Shown in pieces: positions 39,299 to 49,445 of a stretch of DNA of 64,000 nt. The notes beneath the pieces were generated by a model, which searched no databases, was not told the DNA's origin, and worked only from the letters and a program-made list of their open reading frames with translations. Position 1 is the first letter of the stretch, and every line of letters begins with the position of its first letter. A program made the translations under genes and the position numbers. The DNA is from Entamoeba invadens IP1 (lineage: Eukaryota > Evosea > Mastigamoebida > Endamoebidae), in assembly GCF_000330505.1 (NCBI RefSeq), contig NW_004443692.1:995408-1059407 (forward strand). Direction: 5' to 3'.

Positions 39299-41665
39299 AT
39301 GTCAATGTGGAAAACACTTCAAACCAATGCAATGGTCGAATTTTTCAATACAAAGTCCGATGTGAAAATCAAATCTTTCAAGGATTTGGACGGCGTTCGT
39401 CTCATTCATTTTCTTGAAAATGTCTATAACAAAAAGTGCCATTTGCAATATCCAAAGAAATTAAAAACTCCTTTCCATCAAATAGAAGCCGCAAACGTCT
39501 GCATTGATTTTTTAAAAACACTTGGAATCGAAAACGACTGTGATGAGAATGACATAATCACCAAAGATGAAAAAATGCTTCTTTCTTTGTTCACAGTTAT
39601 TGTCAAATCAAACATGAAATTGAGGAGAAATGAAATGAATGAAGTGGTGACTTGGCTTGAACAAATAACGAACAAAAAGATTACAAATTATCTATTTGAT
39701 TGGAGAGATGGAATGATAGTAAAGTCAATTGGAGGAGAGGATGAACCTCTAAAAGTATTGAATAAATTGGGAATACTCAAACTGTTTTCCGAATTGAATC
39801 AAATTGGACTTGATGAACTGACTACTATGATGTTTGCAAGAAGTATTTTTGAACATCGAGAAAGGTTAGAGGAGTTGAAAGAAAGAAACTTTGATTTAAA
39901 AGAAGTTCAAAATATCGTTCAATACAAAGAGAATAATTCAGAACAACAAAAAGAAGACATAACAGTAAAAGAAATTGAAACCGTCAAAATTGAAAAAAGT
40001 TTAATAACATCATCAACAGAATTACAATCCAATAAAAACAAATATGTTTATTACCTTCTTACTAGTAAAAAAGAACGAGTGACTCGGAAAAGTTTAATGC
40101 TTAACACAAAACCAGTTGAAGAAAAACGTTATAGTTTAAGAGAACAACCTATATACACCAAAGAGCTTCTTGTGAATAAAGAATTTCAATTAAAAACTAA
40201 AAAATCATTAGAACGTCCATTTGTCCCACCACTCGATTTAAATAAACTTAATATAATTTCTTCGGAAGTAATTGAGTCTGAGAGTCCCAGTTCACAAACC
40301 GAAAAACGACTAACAAAGAGCGAAGAACAAAAAGATGATAAAAAGGAAGACAAGAAATTGTTTTTTGATCCAAATTTAGAAATTCAATGTCCAATTCAAA
40401 TTTGCCAGCAGAAATCCCTCTCTACTCTTCCACAAGAAGTCAAAGAAGATGAAATGAAAGAGAAGCGCCCAAAGCTTAGTAGATTCACAGGAAGTGAAAG
40501 TGCTTCAGGTTCTGAAACCCCAAGGACGACTCTAGCAAGAAGAGACAAAATAATATTAAAAAGAAATCCATCACTCCATAAAGAACAACGACCCGAGACT
40601 CCCGCCGTGTTTACGCCTCGAAATGAAGAAACCTTTTTTTATCAAAGCTCTGCTACCATTTGTGAAAAGAACTTTCACTTCCAGTCACAAATTAATTCTG
40701 AAAATGAGACAAACAAACAAGAGGACAAAATGGAGAACATCAAGTCACATAAAGTGAATAACAGTAATGTTTCAAAAGTGTGTGAAACAGTGATTCCAAC
40801 TCAGCCATTGCAAATTCAAGAAGAGGAAGTTATCACAGTCGAACCACCCAAACCTGAAACCATGTCAGCCAGCATCAGAGAAGAAATTTCAAAGAAGAAG
40901 GTATTAAGTCCAGTTACTGAAACACCAAGTGAAGTCGTTGAAAAATGTATAGTGGAGCAAGAAATTGAAGACCCCACAAATTACGTGAAAAGAAATATAT
41001 GTCGAGAGATTAGTATGGAAGAATTGAGGAAGCGTGAGGAGGAGAAAAAGCAACTTGAGCTTGAAAAATCACAGAACGAAATGAGAATCAAAGAGGAGTA
41101 CGAACTAGAGACCAAAAACTTTTTGAATGCAAGTGGAGAGACAATCGTGTTGAGGTTTTTAGAGAACTTTAGACTGTGGATTGGACTGAGAAGGTTCAAT
41201 GTTCTGTTTGATGAAAGCATTCTTTCTAATAATATAACGTCTGCTAATGTAAATGCTGCAATGAATCTAAAAGAGAATCTGATGATTATTATAGTGTCAA
41301 CTAAAGGTCATATATTTGGGTCCTTTAATAAAAGTCCAATACCAAGCGCCCACAAAAAGAAGTACAAATATCTTACAAAGGATAATGGGTTCTTTGTGTT
41401 CTCATTGAGAAACAATACAGGAGACCAGCCGAGAAGATTTTACTTAAAACGCCCCGGTAAAACATTTTGTGTGTGGCCGAGCAACCACCAGATGATGGTG
41501 TTTGGAGTGAAAAGATTCATCAAAGTCAAACGGTTTGGGAGGTGTGAATTAACCAAAAAGTTTGCCTTGAATTATGCGAACATCCCAGACGAAAAACATT
41601 TGTTTTTCACTGGAAGTCCAACATTCGAGATTTCCAAACTCATCATAGTTCAATGGTCCGATTAA
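39299..41665 (+). CDS. Calponin-homology and TLDc-like domain protein
   Basis: 788 aa, no intron. Residues about 1-110 look like a calponin-homology domain (FKDLDGVRLIHFLENVYNKK, FHQIEAANVCIDFLKTLGIE), with a second weaker helical block to about 195 (TWLEQITNKKITNYLFDW). A long low-complexity linker rich in Lys, Glu and Ser follows (about 220-620). The C-terminal 170 residues are TLDc-like: FNVLFDESILSNNITSANVN, IIIVSTKGHIFGSFNKSPI, FFVFSLRNNTG, ending LIIVQWSD. CH domains bind actin and TLDc modules interact with V-ATPase or oxidative-stress factors in other eukaryotes. The linker probably carries phosphorylation sites. A single-gene fusion of these two modules is unusual. Confidence 0.72.
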   Translation: MSMWKTLQTNAMVEFFNTKSDVKIKSFKDLDGVRLIHFLENVYNKKCHLQYPKKLKTPFHQIEAANVCIDFLKTLGIENDCDENDIITKDEKMLLSLFTVIVKSNMKLRRNEMNEVVTWLEQITNKKITNYLFDWRDGMIVKSIGGEDEPLKVLNKLGILKLFSELNQIGLDELTTMMFARSIFEHRERLEELKERNFDLKEVQNIVQYKENNSEQQKEDITVKEIETVKIEKSLITSSTELQSNKNKYVYYLLTSKKERVTRKSLMLNTKPVEEKRYSLREQPIYTKELLVNKEFQLKTKKSLERPFVPPLDLNKLNIISSEVIESESPSSQTEKRLTKSEEQKDDKKEDKKLFFDPNLEIQCPIQICQQKSLSTLPQEVKEDEMKEKRPKLSRFTGSESASGSETPRTTLARRDKIILKRNPSLHKEQRPETPAVFTPRNEETFFYQSSATICEKNFHFQSQINSENETNKQEDKMENIKSHKVNNSNVSKVCETVIPTQPLQIQEEEVITVEPPKPETMSASIREEISKKKVLSPVTETPSEVVEKCIVEQEIEDPTNYVKRNICREISMEELRKREEEKKQLELEKSQNEMRIKEEYELETKNFLNASGETIVLRFLENFRLWIGLRRFNVLFDESILSNNITSANVNAAMNLKENLMIIIVSTKGHIFGSFNKSPIPSAHKKKYKYLTKDNGFFVFSLRNNTGDQPRRFYLKRPGKTFCVWPSNHQMMVFGVKRFIKVKRFGRCELTKKFALNYANIPDEKHLFFTGSPTFEISKLIIVQWSD

Positions 41666-42072
41666 GTCACTGTTTATATTATTTATGTTTATCACATTAT
41701 ATATGAAAAACCTAAGAGCCAATAAATGTAATCTAATTCATATAAGTGTTCAATCAATTATTACAAAAATAGTTAATAAACAATAGTTTAAATTAAATTA
41801 CTATACAATAAAATAGTAATATAAATGCATATTTAGTCTTTTTACAACATTAAAACAGAAAAAGACTAAAAGGTGTAGACTACTTTTGCCTTTAATTAAT
41901 AACATTTTAAAACTACTTCTTTTATTTCTGAAACTTTGGGAAAGTGTCGTAGTTTAAAGCAAATAAATAATTGGAGTGGCAAATACGTTATATTATTACC
42001 TAAATAAATGGAATATTTTGAAGAAATTTATAAGGGTTTTTTAAAGTGTACGAACTTGTGATCATACGATAT
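41666..42072. other. AT-rich spacer before K+ transporter
   Basis: 407 bp. It includes an ATG at 42008 that is out of frame with the transporter and meets a stop within 18 codons. Otherwise no gene seen. Confidence 0.55.
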
Positions 42073-43705
42073 ATGTATATCAATGTGGGACTTTTTAAAC
42101 AGAAGCTCAAATTTATTTCCCAGTGGTTTCTGAGTCAGTTTACTTCATATTACTCATTAACAATGGTTTATGTAATACTCGTCACTGTCATCGGTGGAAT
42201 TTGCATTCACTACATTGAGTTGGACTATAGTCAAGTCTCATTCATCGACGCAATATTTTTGTGTGTCTCTGGCGGGACAGGGACTGGACTTTCCACCAAC
42301 GATGTATATTTTATGAAGACATCAAGTCAATTTATCGTGTCAATTTGTATAACAATATGTGGAGTTGCCTTTGCGAGTGTTTGTATTCCAAGCTTTATTC
42401 GATACTATCGTTTGAAACAAATTATTCCACCATCCGAGGAGACTACTGAGTGTGAAGAATACACTTCGACTGACGAGAAAGATGATGTCATTCAAATCGA
42501 TATAATAACATCAGAGACATCGCCATATAAGTACAACTACTCTGTCGAATTGGGAGCTGTGAAACTCTTTTGTATCATTGCAGTGATGTACACACTTGTA
42601 TGTCAATTCATCGTTTTTATGATCATTTTTATCGATTGCTATTGCAACAAAAACACTTACGATGTATTAACTAAGGACAAAACGTCGCCATTTTTCTTTT
42701 CGTACTTTATTACAGTATCGGCGTGGAACAATGCAGGACTGTCGATCAACTCTCCACACCTTCAAATTTCTTCGGATTATGTAATTGTCATATCCATCAC
42801 AATTCTTTCAATTCTTGGCAACTGTGGAATTCCAATTGGAATTCGATACACAATCTTTGTGCTCCACAGACTCACCGAACCTCGCAATATGAAAATTTTA
42901 ACGAAAAACCTTCCGTACTTGTATATACTGAAATCGCCTACAAGGATATCTGCATATCTTTTCTCTTCGACACAAACGAAGTTATTACTTGTGATATTCT
43001 TCTTACTCTTATTTGTCCAAACAATGTTCTTTGTCTTGCTTAACAGAGACTGCCAGGTGGACTATGTTTTGGTGTTAGGACTTGCGCAGGCTGGAGTCAC
43101 TCGAACAGCTGGGTTCCAGTTTGTCTCGTCGTTTGCAGAACTTCATGACATAGTGAATATCATCTACATTTTCACAATGTTTGTTGGTTCGTACCCAATA
43201 CAGATGATCAGAGACTATCGTGATAAACAAGTTTCTATACAGGCAGGGTACTTCCCAAATAAAAGTAATTTACAGACGATGATATCATACTTCTCTGATA
43301 TTATTTTTTCACATGCAATGTTTGTTCTTTATGAATTTTTCATTTGTTCCATCTTAGTCATTCTACCCTTCTCTTAATACTTGTATTGATTAAGAAATTA
43401 AGTGCATTATTATATAGAACAAATTTATGAGAAGGATCGTCTTCTTTTTTACTATATTTGTGATGGCAGTTGTTGCGATGGAAAAACCCGAAGAACACAC
43501 CGCTTTGACTGTTTTGTTTGAAGTGACAAGTGCGTTTGGCACAGTCGGGTATTCATTAGGGTATCAGAACAAACCGTATTCTTTTAGTGGTGGTTTAAGT
43601 AATATAGGAAAAATATCAATCATAGTAGTCATGCTTCTTGGCCGTGTTAGAGGGTTTCCTTCACAACTGTATCCGCCCGATTACTACAAAACCCACTCCG
43701 ACTAA
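42073..43705 (+). CDS. Trk/HKT-type K+ transporter, one intron (boundaries approximate)
   Basis: First exon from ATG 42073 to about 43323; second from about 43418 to 43705; about 512 aa. Four pore loops typical of the TrkH/HKT superfamily are seen: VSGGTGTGLSTN, TVSAWNNAGLS, LAQAGVTRTAGF and VTSAFGTVGYS, each with the filter Gly. They alternate with hydrophobic helices. A polar loop (about 120-160) separates the first and second pore units. The frame ends at a stop at 43375, while coding clearly resumes at MRRIVFFFTIFVMAVVAMEK. The acceptor is a good TATATAG at 43417. With that acceptor the donor must be in phase 0 (GTTCTTT at 43324); the consensus GTTTGTT at 43320 would need a poorer acceptor. 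cDNA is needed to fix the junction. Confidence 0.85.
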
Positions 43706-43857
43706 TTCCATGTGTTATTAATCCACTTCGTAATACAATTTAAATGCATTTCTATCATGATTTGCGAAGTAACCAAATACAAAACAATAATAAATGAAGT
43801 TGTACTATTTTCTTGTTATTTCAAAACAGTCTGTGTTCTATTTGAAGGAACATTTAC

Positions 43858-44544
43858 TCACCCGAGCACCATGAGTATTTCTTTGAGTTGTGATATTTCA
43901 AGAATATCCAAATGAAGTGTAACATCCCAATTTGACGATGACCCCCCGTTCATTTTGAATATCTGTTGGAGTGTACTCTGGTCTGCAAATTCAAGTCTTG
44001 ATACAATTTCACTCCTCAAAGCTGCTTTCCGTATCCTTTTGTTTTCCTCTGCATCAGCAAAGTAAAATGGGTCGACCAATTTCCATACGGGCGTCTTCTG
44101 TATTTTGTCCATTCGATTGAGTTGGGTCATAAACTCGTTGAAACATTTACATAGCTTTTCGTCCTTTTGAAGTTTGATAAAGTAATTATCGTCGACTGCA
44201 ATTCTCGAATTTCTCTCAATGATTTGTGTGAGTAGTCTCACGGACTCTTCCGTCGAGAAACGGACAAGTGATAACATACCCTCTTTTGAGCTATCGTTTT
44301 TCAGTGGCGCAATATATAACATGAACCGGAGTTTATTTTCTTCGGAAACGTTCTCGTCGCGGAGATAAGTCCACATCACTGGCGACCATTTCACCATAAA
44401 TTCAGAGACGGTTTTACTCTGCAAAATATCGTAGACCTTTCCCTTGGTGACGTTGTGTATCTCAGGTAAAGATGAAACAAAAGCCTTAATGAACGAAAGT
44501 GCTTTTTGTTGGTTGAATTGAGGGTCAACGAGCACTTGCTCCAT
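43858..44544 (-). CDS. Hypothetical helical protein
   Basis: 228 aa, no intron, mostly amphipathic alpha-helix by composition (ALSFIKAFVSSLPEIHNVTK, KRIRKAALRSEIVSRLEF). No signal peptide, TM helix or Cys pattern. No family recognised. The real length and ATG (MEQVLVDPQF) look sound, and codon composition is like that of neighbouring genes. It is convergent with the K+ transporter, 152 bp away. Confidence 0.6.
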   Translation of the reverse strand: MEQVLVDPQFNQQKALSFIKAFVSSLPEIHNVTKGKVYDILQSKTVSEFMVKWSPVMWTYLRDENVSEENKLRFMLYIAPLKNDSSKEGMLSLVRFSTEESVRLLTQIIERNSRIAVDDNYFIKLQKDEKLCKCFNEFMTQLNRMDKIQKTPVWKLVDPFYFADAEENKRIRKAALRSEIVSRLEFADQSTLQQIFKMNGGSSSNWDVTLHLDILEISQLKEILMVLG

Positions 44545-45015
44545 GTTTTTTTTATTTTTATTTCAGGTCGTTTCTTTTTTTTTTCATTGTGACAATTGAA
44601 TTTTATTTTGTTTTTTTTACTATCTATTTTACTATAAATTAATCAAGATATGGTGGTGTATTTTTAAATATAATAATTATATGGTTATATTTATAGTTGA
44701 GTATAGTTTTGATTAAAAATTCTTATTTTGTGAATTAATTTGATGTAAATCTTGTCAATCGATACTGAAGTTTATTATAAAGAAAGTTTTGAATTATTAT
44801 AATTATTTTATAAAAAAAAATATTATTATCATATTATATTTTTAGTTTAAGAAACAAATTGATTTTTAAATAAAAATACTATTTGTATTAAATTGTTTTC
44901 TTTCATCCTTTCCAAAAACAAAATTGTCCTTACAATTTTGTTTTTGTGTGAAACTTTATTAGCTCAAATACAATAGTAAATAAAATTATATTTCAACTAT
45001 AAAAAAATCAATCAA
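44545..45015. other. AT-rich spacer
   Basis: 471 bp of A/T-rich DNA, no coding sequence or repeat of note. Confidence 0.55.
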
Positions 45016-46191
45016 TTACTTTTCGGACTTAAAGAATTTCACAAGTGTGGGGTAATTACATAAGAAGAAGAGTATTTGCTCTTTAACACTTTTACATAGC
45101 ATGAATTGCTGAGTTGATATAATGTGGAAGACGATTAAATTCAGTGGAGATTTGAGTTTGTTAATGTTATAAATGAACCCCTCACGTTCCCACATCTTCA
45201 CAATATTTGGATCTATCCGTTTTTGTAAGTCTCGTCCACTCAAAACCTTACTTTCAAAGGCACTATTTGAAATAAATTCATTTGAAATGTCGTCTTTGTA
45301 AATCCCTTCAAAGCAACTTTTTGAAAGTGGTGCGTCCAACTCTAAGAATTCACTTGCTGCAATAAACACGTTCAATTTTTGATCGTCCGTCCACCTCGAG
45401 ATGACGATGGAGTCGAGAAGAGTTCCGATGTTATCAAAAGGTGTGAAGTCTTGTGCCAGTTTTTCGACCCCTATTGTTTCGATATTTTCTTTCTTTAGGT
45501 CAGGCACAATAGTGAATGGGTTTTTGTAATATTCGGGAAACAAAATGACTGCTTTTAAGTTGTCTTTGAACTCTTTGCGCTTGTTCTTAATGTGTTTGAT
45601 AATAACGTTCACAATCCACTTACACATCCCTGAACTTGTAAATTGAAAGTTCTCGTTTTGTAACAACGTGACCTTATCCCCCAACACTAATCTAACTTCC
45701 TTTAAGTATTCGGTGTCACCAACTATCAATGGAGATAAACACACCCCATCACCACTCATACAATAAAACATCGTTGAATTACCACATCCCCTTGAAACAA
45801 GTGTGTCTGTTAATGGATTGATGCTTTTCGTCTGCAAACCCTTTTGGGGTGAAACACACCTTAATGACCTTCCGTATTCATCACACACAAATACTAACTC
45901 TCTTCTAACCCCTCGAAGCGCTTTAAGTAACGTGTTGTGTTGGGCAGTAACCTCTTGTAAATTGGTTAACTGCCCCTCTGTGTGACACTCAACACTTTTC
46001 CAGTAAAACCCTCGTTTTTGTATAAACTCATCCAGCGTCTCTTTCTTATTTTTTAATATTGAAAATATGGAAGATACAAAACCCTCATTAATGAACCACC
46101 CAGACTTGATGTAATCATTCAGTAACTTCTCAAGGTATTCCTCGTTTTTCCCCTCCATACACAATTTAAGTTCAGAGTTCTTATGGTTCAC
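45016..46191 (-). CDS. DDE-transposase-derived protein (pogo/Tigger-like), probably domesticated
   Basis: 391 aa. The middle follows the pogo/Tigger DDE fold: VFVCDEYGRS matches the family's DE(T/Y)G (first Asp, D104), MSGDGVCLSPLIV matches the SADG.LPPLI strand, and FTSSGMCKWIVNVIIKHIKN matches the SGWID helix. The position of the second catalytic Asp (LLLDGH in active enzymes) reads ILFPEYY (about 215-222), so that Asp is missing. The third region TPFDNIGTLLDSIV resembles QPLDVGVF, keeping its Asp (D253). No CENP-B-type HTH is seen at the N-terminus. With one active-site residue gone but a long intact frame, domestication fits better than an active transposase. No terminal repeats flank it. 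Confidence 0.6.
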   Translation of the reverse strand: MNHKNSELKLCMEGKNEEYLEKLLNDYIKSGWFINEGFVSSIFSILKNKKETLDEFIQKRGFYWKSVECHTEGQLTNLQEVTAQHNTLLKALRGVRRELVFVCDEYGRSLRCVSPQKGLQTKSINPLTDTLVSRGCGNSTMFYCMSGDGVCLSPLIVGDTEYLKEVRLVLGDKVTLLQNENFQFTSSGMCKWIVNVIIKHIKNKRKEFKDNLKAVILFPEYYKNPFTIVPDLKKENIETIGVEKLAQDFTPFDNIGTLLDSIVISRWTDDQKLNVFIAASEFLELDAPLSKSCFEGIYKDDISNEFISNSAFESKVLSGRDLQKRIDPNIVKMWEREGFIYNINKLKSPLNLIVFHIISTQQFMLCKSVKEQILFFLCNYPTLVKFFKSEK

Positions 46192-46437
46192 AATTATTGT
46201 CTTGTATTTTTTAAATTGTTCAATTGGTAATAAAACCCCAAGACCAATATCATTTATTCTTTAATAAAGTACATCGAAATGAGACTATTTTATACCTTTG
46301 AAAACTTTAATCAGTCTTATTTTGTATTAAAAAATTACGGTATGGGCTTTGTCTTTTGTGTTAGTTCATTTTATAATATAGTATTATAAAATATTACAAA
46401 ATAAAACTATACAAGTAACACAACAAATTAACCACAA

Positions 46438-46941
46438 TCAGAAGACACCAGCTAACTCAGTAGGTGATCGCGAAGCAAACTTCGCTTGTTGTCTTGGCGT
46501 TTTAAACCCTTTTGGCAAAACAATTTTCACCTCGGTAGTGTCTTTGTCTTTCTTTGGTTTTTTCTCTTTGTTGGCCTTCTTGTTGTTGTCTTTTTTGATG
46601 TCCTTTTCCTTTGTTTTGACGTCGAGAGGAGACTCATTGACTTGCTCATTCTTAAGTTCCGCAATAATGGCAGGGGAAACCGACTTAACTTTCTTTAAAA
46701 CGTCCATAAGACTGTGCTCAGCTGGTTTTGATGGAACTTTGGAAGCTCCAATTCCGGCACGACCTTCTTCAAACTCCATATTGATGCCGTCGGTGGGTGC
46801 CAAACTCCCATCAAAACCAAACTGCTTAAACATCTGTACACCAACAGAAGTCTCTTCAACCCAATTGACTTGCTTGCCAAAGTTGCGGCGTTTCTTCTTC
46901 TCGGGAAATACTTCTGTGATTTTGTATGTTGTGTCGCTCAT
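46438..46941 (-). CDS. Lys-rich protein with degenerate G-patch-like motif
   Basis: 167 aa. The N-terminal segment VGVQMFKQFGFDGSLAPTDG followed by INMEFEEGRAGIGASKVP recalls a G-patch, ending in RAGIGA, but it lacks the central GLG, so it may be degenerate or unrelated. The C-terminal half is a Lys/Asp-rich, probably disordered stretch (KKANKEKKPKKDKD) ending in FKTPRQQAKFASRSPTELAG. G-patch proteins assist RNA helicases in the nucleus; that role here is a guess. The coding assignment itself is likely from its codon composition and clear ATG. Confidence 0.5.
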   Translation of the reverse strand: MSDTTYKITEVFPEKKKRRNFGKQVNWVEETSVGVQMFKQFGFDGSLAPTDGINMEFEEGRAGIGASKVPSKPAEHSLMDVLKKVKSVSPAIIAELKNEQVNESPLDVKTKEKDIKKDNNKKANKEKKPKKDKDTTEVKIVLPKGFKTPRQQAKFASRSPTELAGVF

Positions 46942-47757
46942 TCAGACAGGCTATTCGAGGGTTTTTAGTATATAAGTTTGATTGTTTTAATTCAAAGAAA
47001 TTTCCCGGTTTATTAGCAAACAGTCTCAATGTTTTAAGGTAAGTTTCGAAATTTTTTTAGGGTTTAATTTATGAAGCTTGACTCATGAACGAAAAAAAAT
47101 TAATTGGAAGTTTTTTTATTTATATTTATGGTTCAATTATATATTAATTTAAAAAATACTATACATTTAGTTTATTGATTAATAATTAAATTATATTTAA
47201 TAATTAATTTATTAGTTAAAAAGTATCATAATTTAATTGTTGTTTTAGTAAGAAATTATTAATTAAAAATACTATTATTATTGATAATATAAAAAATGTA
47301 AAGATGACAATAATTTTGCAACAACATTTATTATTCATTGTTTGTTCCAATTTTTTTTTAAAAGAATGTTGTGACAAAATTTTTTGCAAAAACAAGTTTA
47401 ATTTGAAACAAAAGTGTCTTGTTCTTAAATGGTGGAAGAAGTGCCACAGTTGTTGAGCAAAACAAAAATGTTGTTTGTGGTTTTTTCTTTAAAAACAAGT
47501 TATGTTACATCGTTTTGGATGTATTTCTAACTATGTTAAAAATACGTCAGAGTTGAAAGCTGATGTATCAAACAATAGAATTATGTTTGGACGATTTCAC
47601 TAATAAAAATAATGAAGCAACAAAAAATGTTATGTTCTTAATTAATGGGCGTCAAGCCACTATCCACAAAGAACGTTATCAACATAACAAAATGATCATT
47701 ACAATTAAATTGTATATTTCATTACTTTCACATTTTCATTATAAATACATTAAGTAT

Positions 47758-47802
47758 AAAACATGGATTGTAGCATAAAGTTTATGTTACAATCCATGTT
47801 TT
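47758..47802. repeat. 45-bp near-perfect palindrome
   Basis: A left arm of 22 bases (47758-47779, containing ACATGGATTGTA) and a right arm (47781-47802, containing TACAATCCATGT) are inverted copies with one mismatch (G at 47773 opposite T at 47787) and a single central base. As RNA it would fold to one long hairpin with a minimal loop; as DNA it could be a cruciform or a protein site. It lies 55 bp before the MITE at 47858. Confidence 0.65.
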
Positions 47803-47857
47803 GATTGTGTTCAAAACAAAACACAAGTATTATATTAAATAAATTCATTTAAAATTA

Positions 47858-48017
47858 CAGTCATGCGAAAAAGCTGTCGCGTTTGGAAAAACCTGTCTTG
47901 AAAAAATATTTTATAGTAAATTTATAATTACTTACTATACAGTATAGCTTCTATTCGATTTATTTGCAGGGTCATTTCACAAAAATCGAATAAAAATATT
48001 CGGCATTTCCAAATAAC
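47858..48017. mobile_element. MITE 3, second copy, truncated by gap
   Basis: Preceded by TA at 47856-47857. Its first 160 bases are identical to the copy at 16108-16362 (read on the opposite strand). It runs directly into 100 N, so the last 95 bases and the right end are not visible. The sequence after the gap does not continue the element. Confidence 0.93.
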
Positions 48018-48117
48018 NNNNNNNNNNNNNNNNNNNNNNNNNNNNNNNNNNNNNNNNNNNNNNNNNNNNNNNNNNNNNNNNNNNNNNNNNNNNNNNNNNN
48101 NNNNNNNNNNNNNNNNN
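48018..48117. other. Assembly gap (100 N)
   Basis: Exactly 100 N. The left edge is inside MITE 3, so the repeat is the probable cause of the gap. Confidence 0.95.
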
Positions 48118-49445
48118 AAAATGTATCAATATAATATTTAAACGTAATGTTCAAGTATAGTACAGTTGTATTGTCAAATATTGTCATTTAAAAGGAACTT
48201 GAAAGTTCGTCGGCCATAAATGTATTCGACAAAAACGCGTTTTGTGTTAGACTCATTTTTTTGTGTGTTTTTTTATTACATTTTATGGTTACTTTTACCA
48301 ATAAAAATAATATAATAAATAGACCAGTAAAGTTATATTCGTAACATTAACTATCGTCAACCATAGAATTTAAACAAAAATAAAAATGACGTGATTATCA
48401 AAACCAATATATTATAATAAAATATTAATAAAAAATAGTTTTTGAAAAAAGGATAATAATAATAAAAACACTTTTGGAAAAAGAGATTATTTAACACCCA
48501 TTTAGCACCAGATGTAAATTAAATGGGTTATTTTTAAATGACGTGGTTGCATTCAGAAAAAAATTGAATATATGTTGCTTCGGAAACTTTTTTGATTTAA
48601 ACTATTTTTCATGTCAATGATCCTTTTAACCCCGTTCTTGTGCTGTAAACCCCCGTGTCCATTTGTTTTTTTTTGAAAGGCGAAAATAAAAACACCCAAT
48701 AACACTCTTTTATAAATATAATACGAACCATTTAATAATTTGTTTGGGAGTTTTTTAGGGCGTTTTCCCCTTTTACCGGGTTTTGAGCAATATATTATAT
48801 GTTTTTCATCAATTAAAACAAAAATATTAAGACGAAAATAATATGTTTAATTTCTATCTTTGCCAAAAAGCAGTTATTGTTTTTTTCTTGCTTTTCCTAA
48901 TCAAATAAAACGGTCAAATCTACTCGAAAAACATTGATTGAACAAAAAAGAGTCTTTACTGAAAAACCCCGAAAAACCGGCTTTTTAAAGAAGTAAATTC
49001 TATGAAATTTTGTGTATTTTTGTTATTGGTAAAAGGTTCTTATGTTGACCACCTGTTAATTAATGCGTGTGATTATTAAAAGCATAAATGATAACTATAT
49101 TCCTCTGTTAAAATCCTTCAAAATGGGACTATTTGGTCATTGTTGTTTTTGGCACAACATTTTGGCAAATAGAATAAACATTATGGGCGCACTTAATACT
49201 TATCCACCACAATATCCCGTTATGTATAATTGCGTATAAACCCCGACTATTTAAATTGATGACATCTCAATGGGTTACTATCCAAAAATAAGTATCCTCG
49301 TGTATACAAAACAGTTAATCTGCCAACTCGTAAAAATGGGGTTGATCAAATTGTGTTTCTAAGAAGTTCAAAAATAGCGACTCATGAAACCTCATTATAT
49401 TGGAAAAGGATCTGCTGTTAGAAGAAGCCCTAACACTGCATATTC

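Larger units (their letters stand above)
46942..49445. other. 2.5-kb spacer with palindrome, MITE copy and gap
   Basis: No supported gene. It contains a 45-bp palindrome (47758-47802), a truncated copy of MITE 3 (47858-48017) and an assembly gap (48018-48117). The short plus-strand open frame at 47563-47778 spans the palindrome's left arm and lacks protein character. The rest is AT-rich. Confidence 0.65.

Noticed and set aside
45016..46191. Complete active transposon
   Set aside because: No terminal inverted repeats or TA duplication flank it, and one catalytic Asp is missing.
47563..47778. Plus-strand open frame of 71 codons
   Set aside because: It runs into the palindrome, lacks any protein motif, and lies in an AT-rich spacer.
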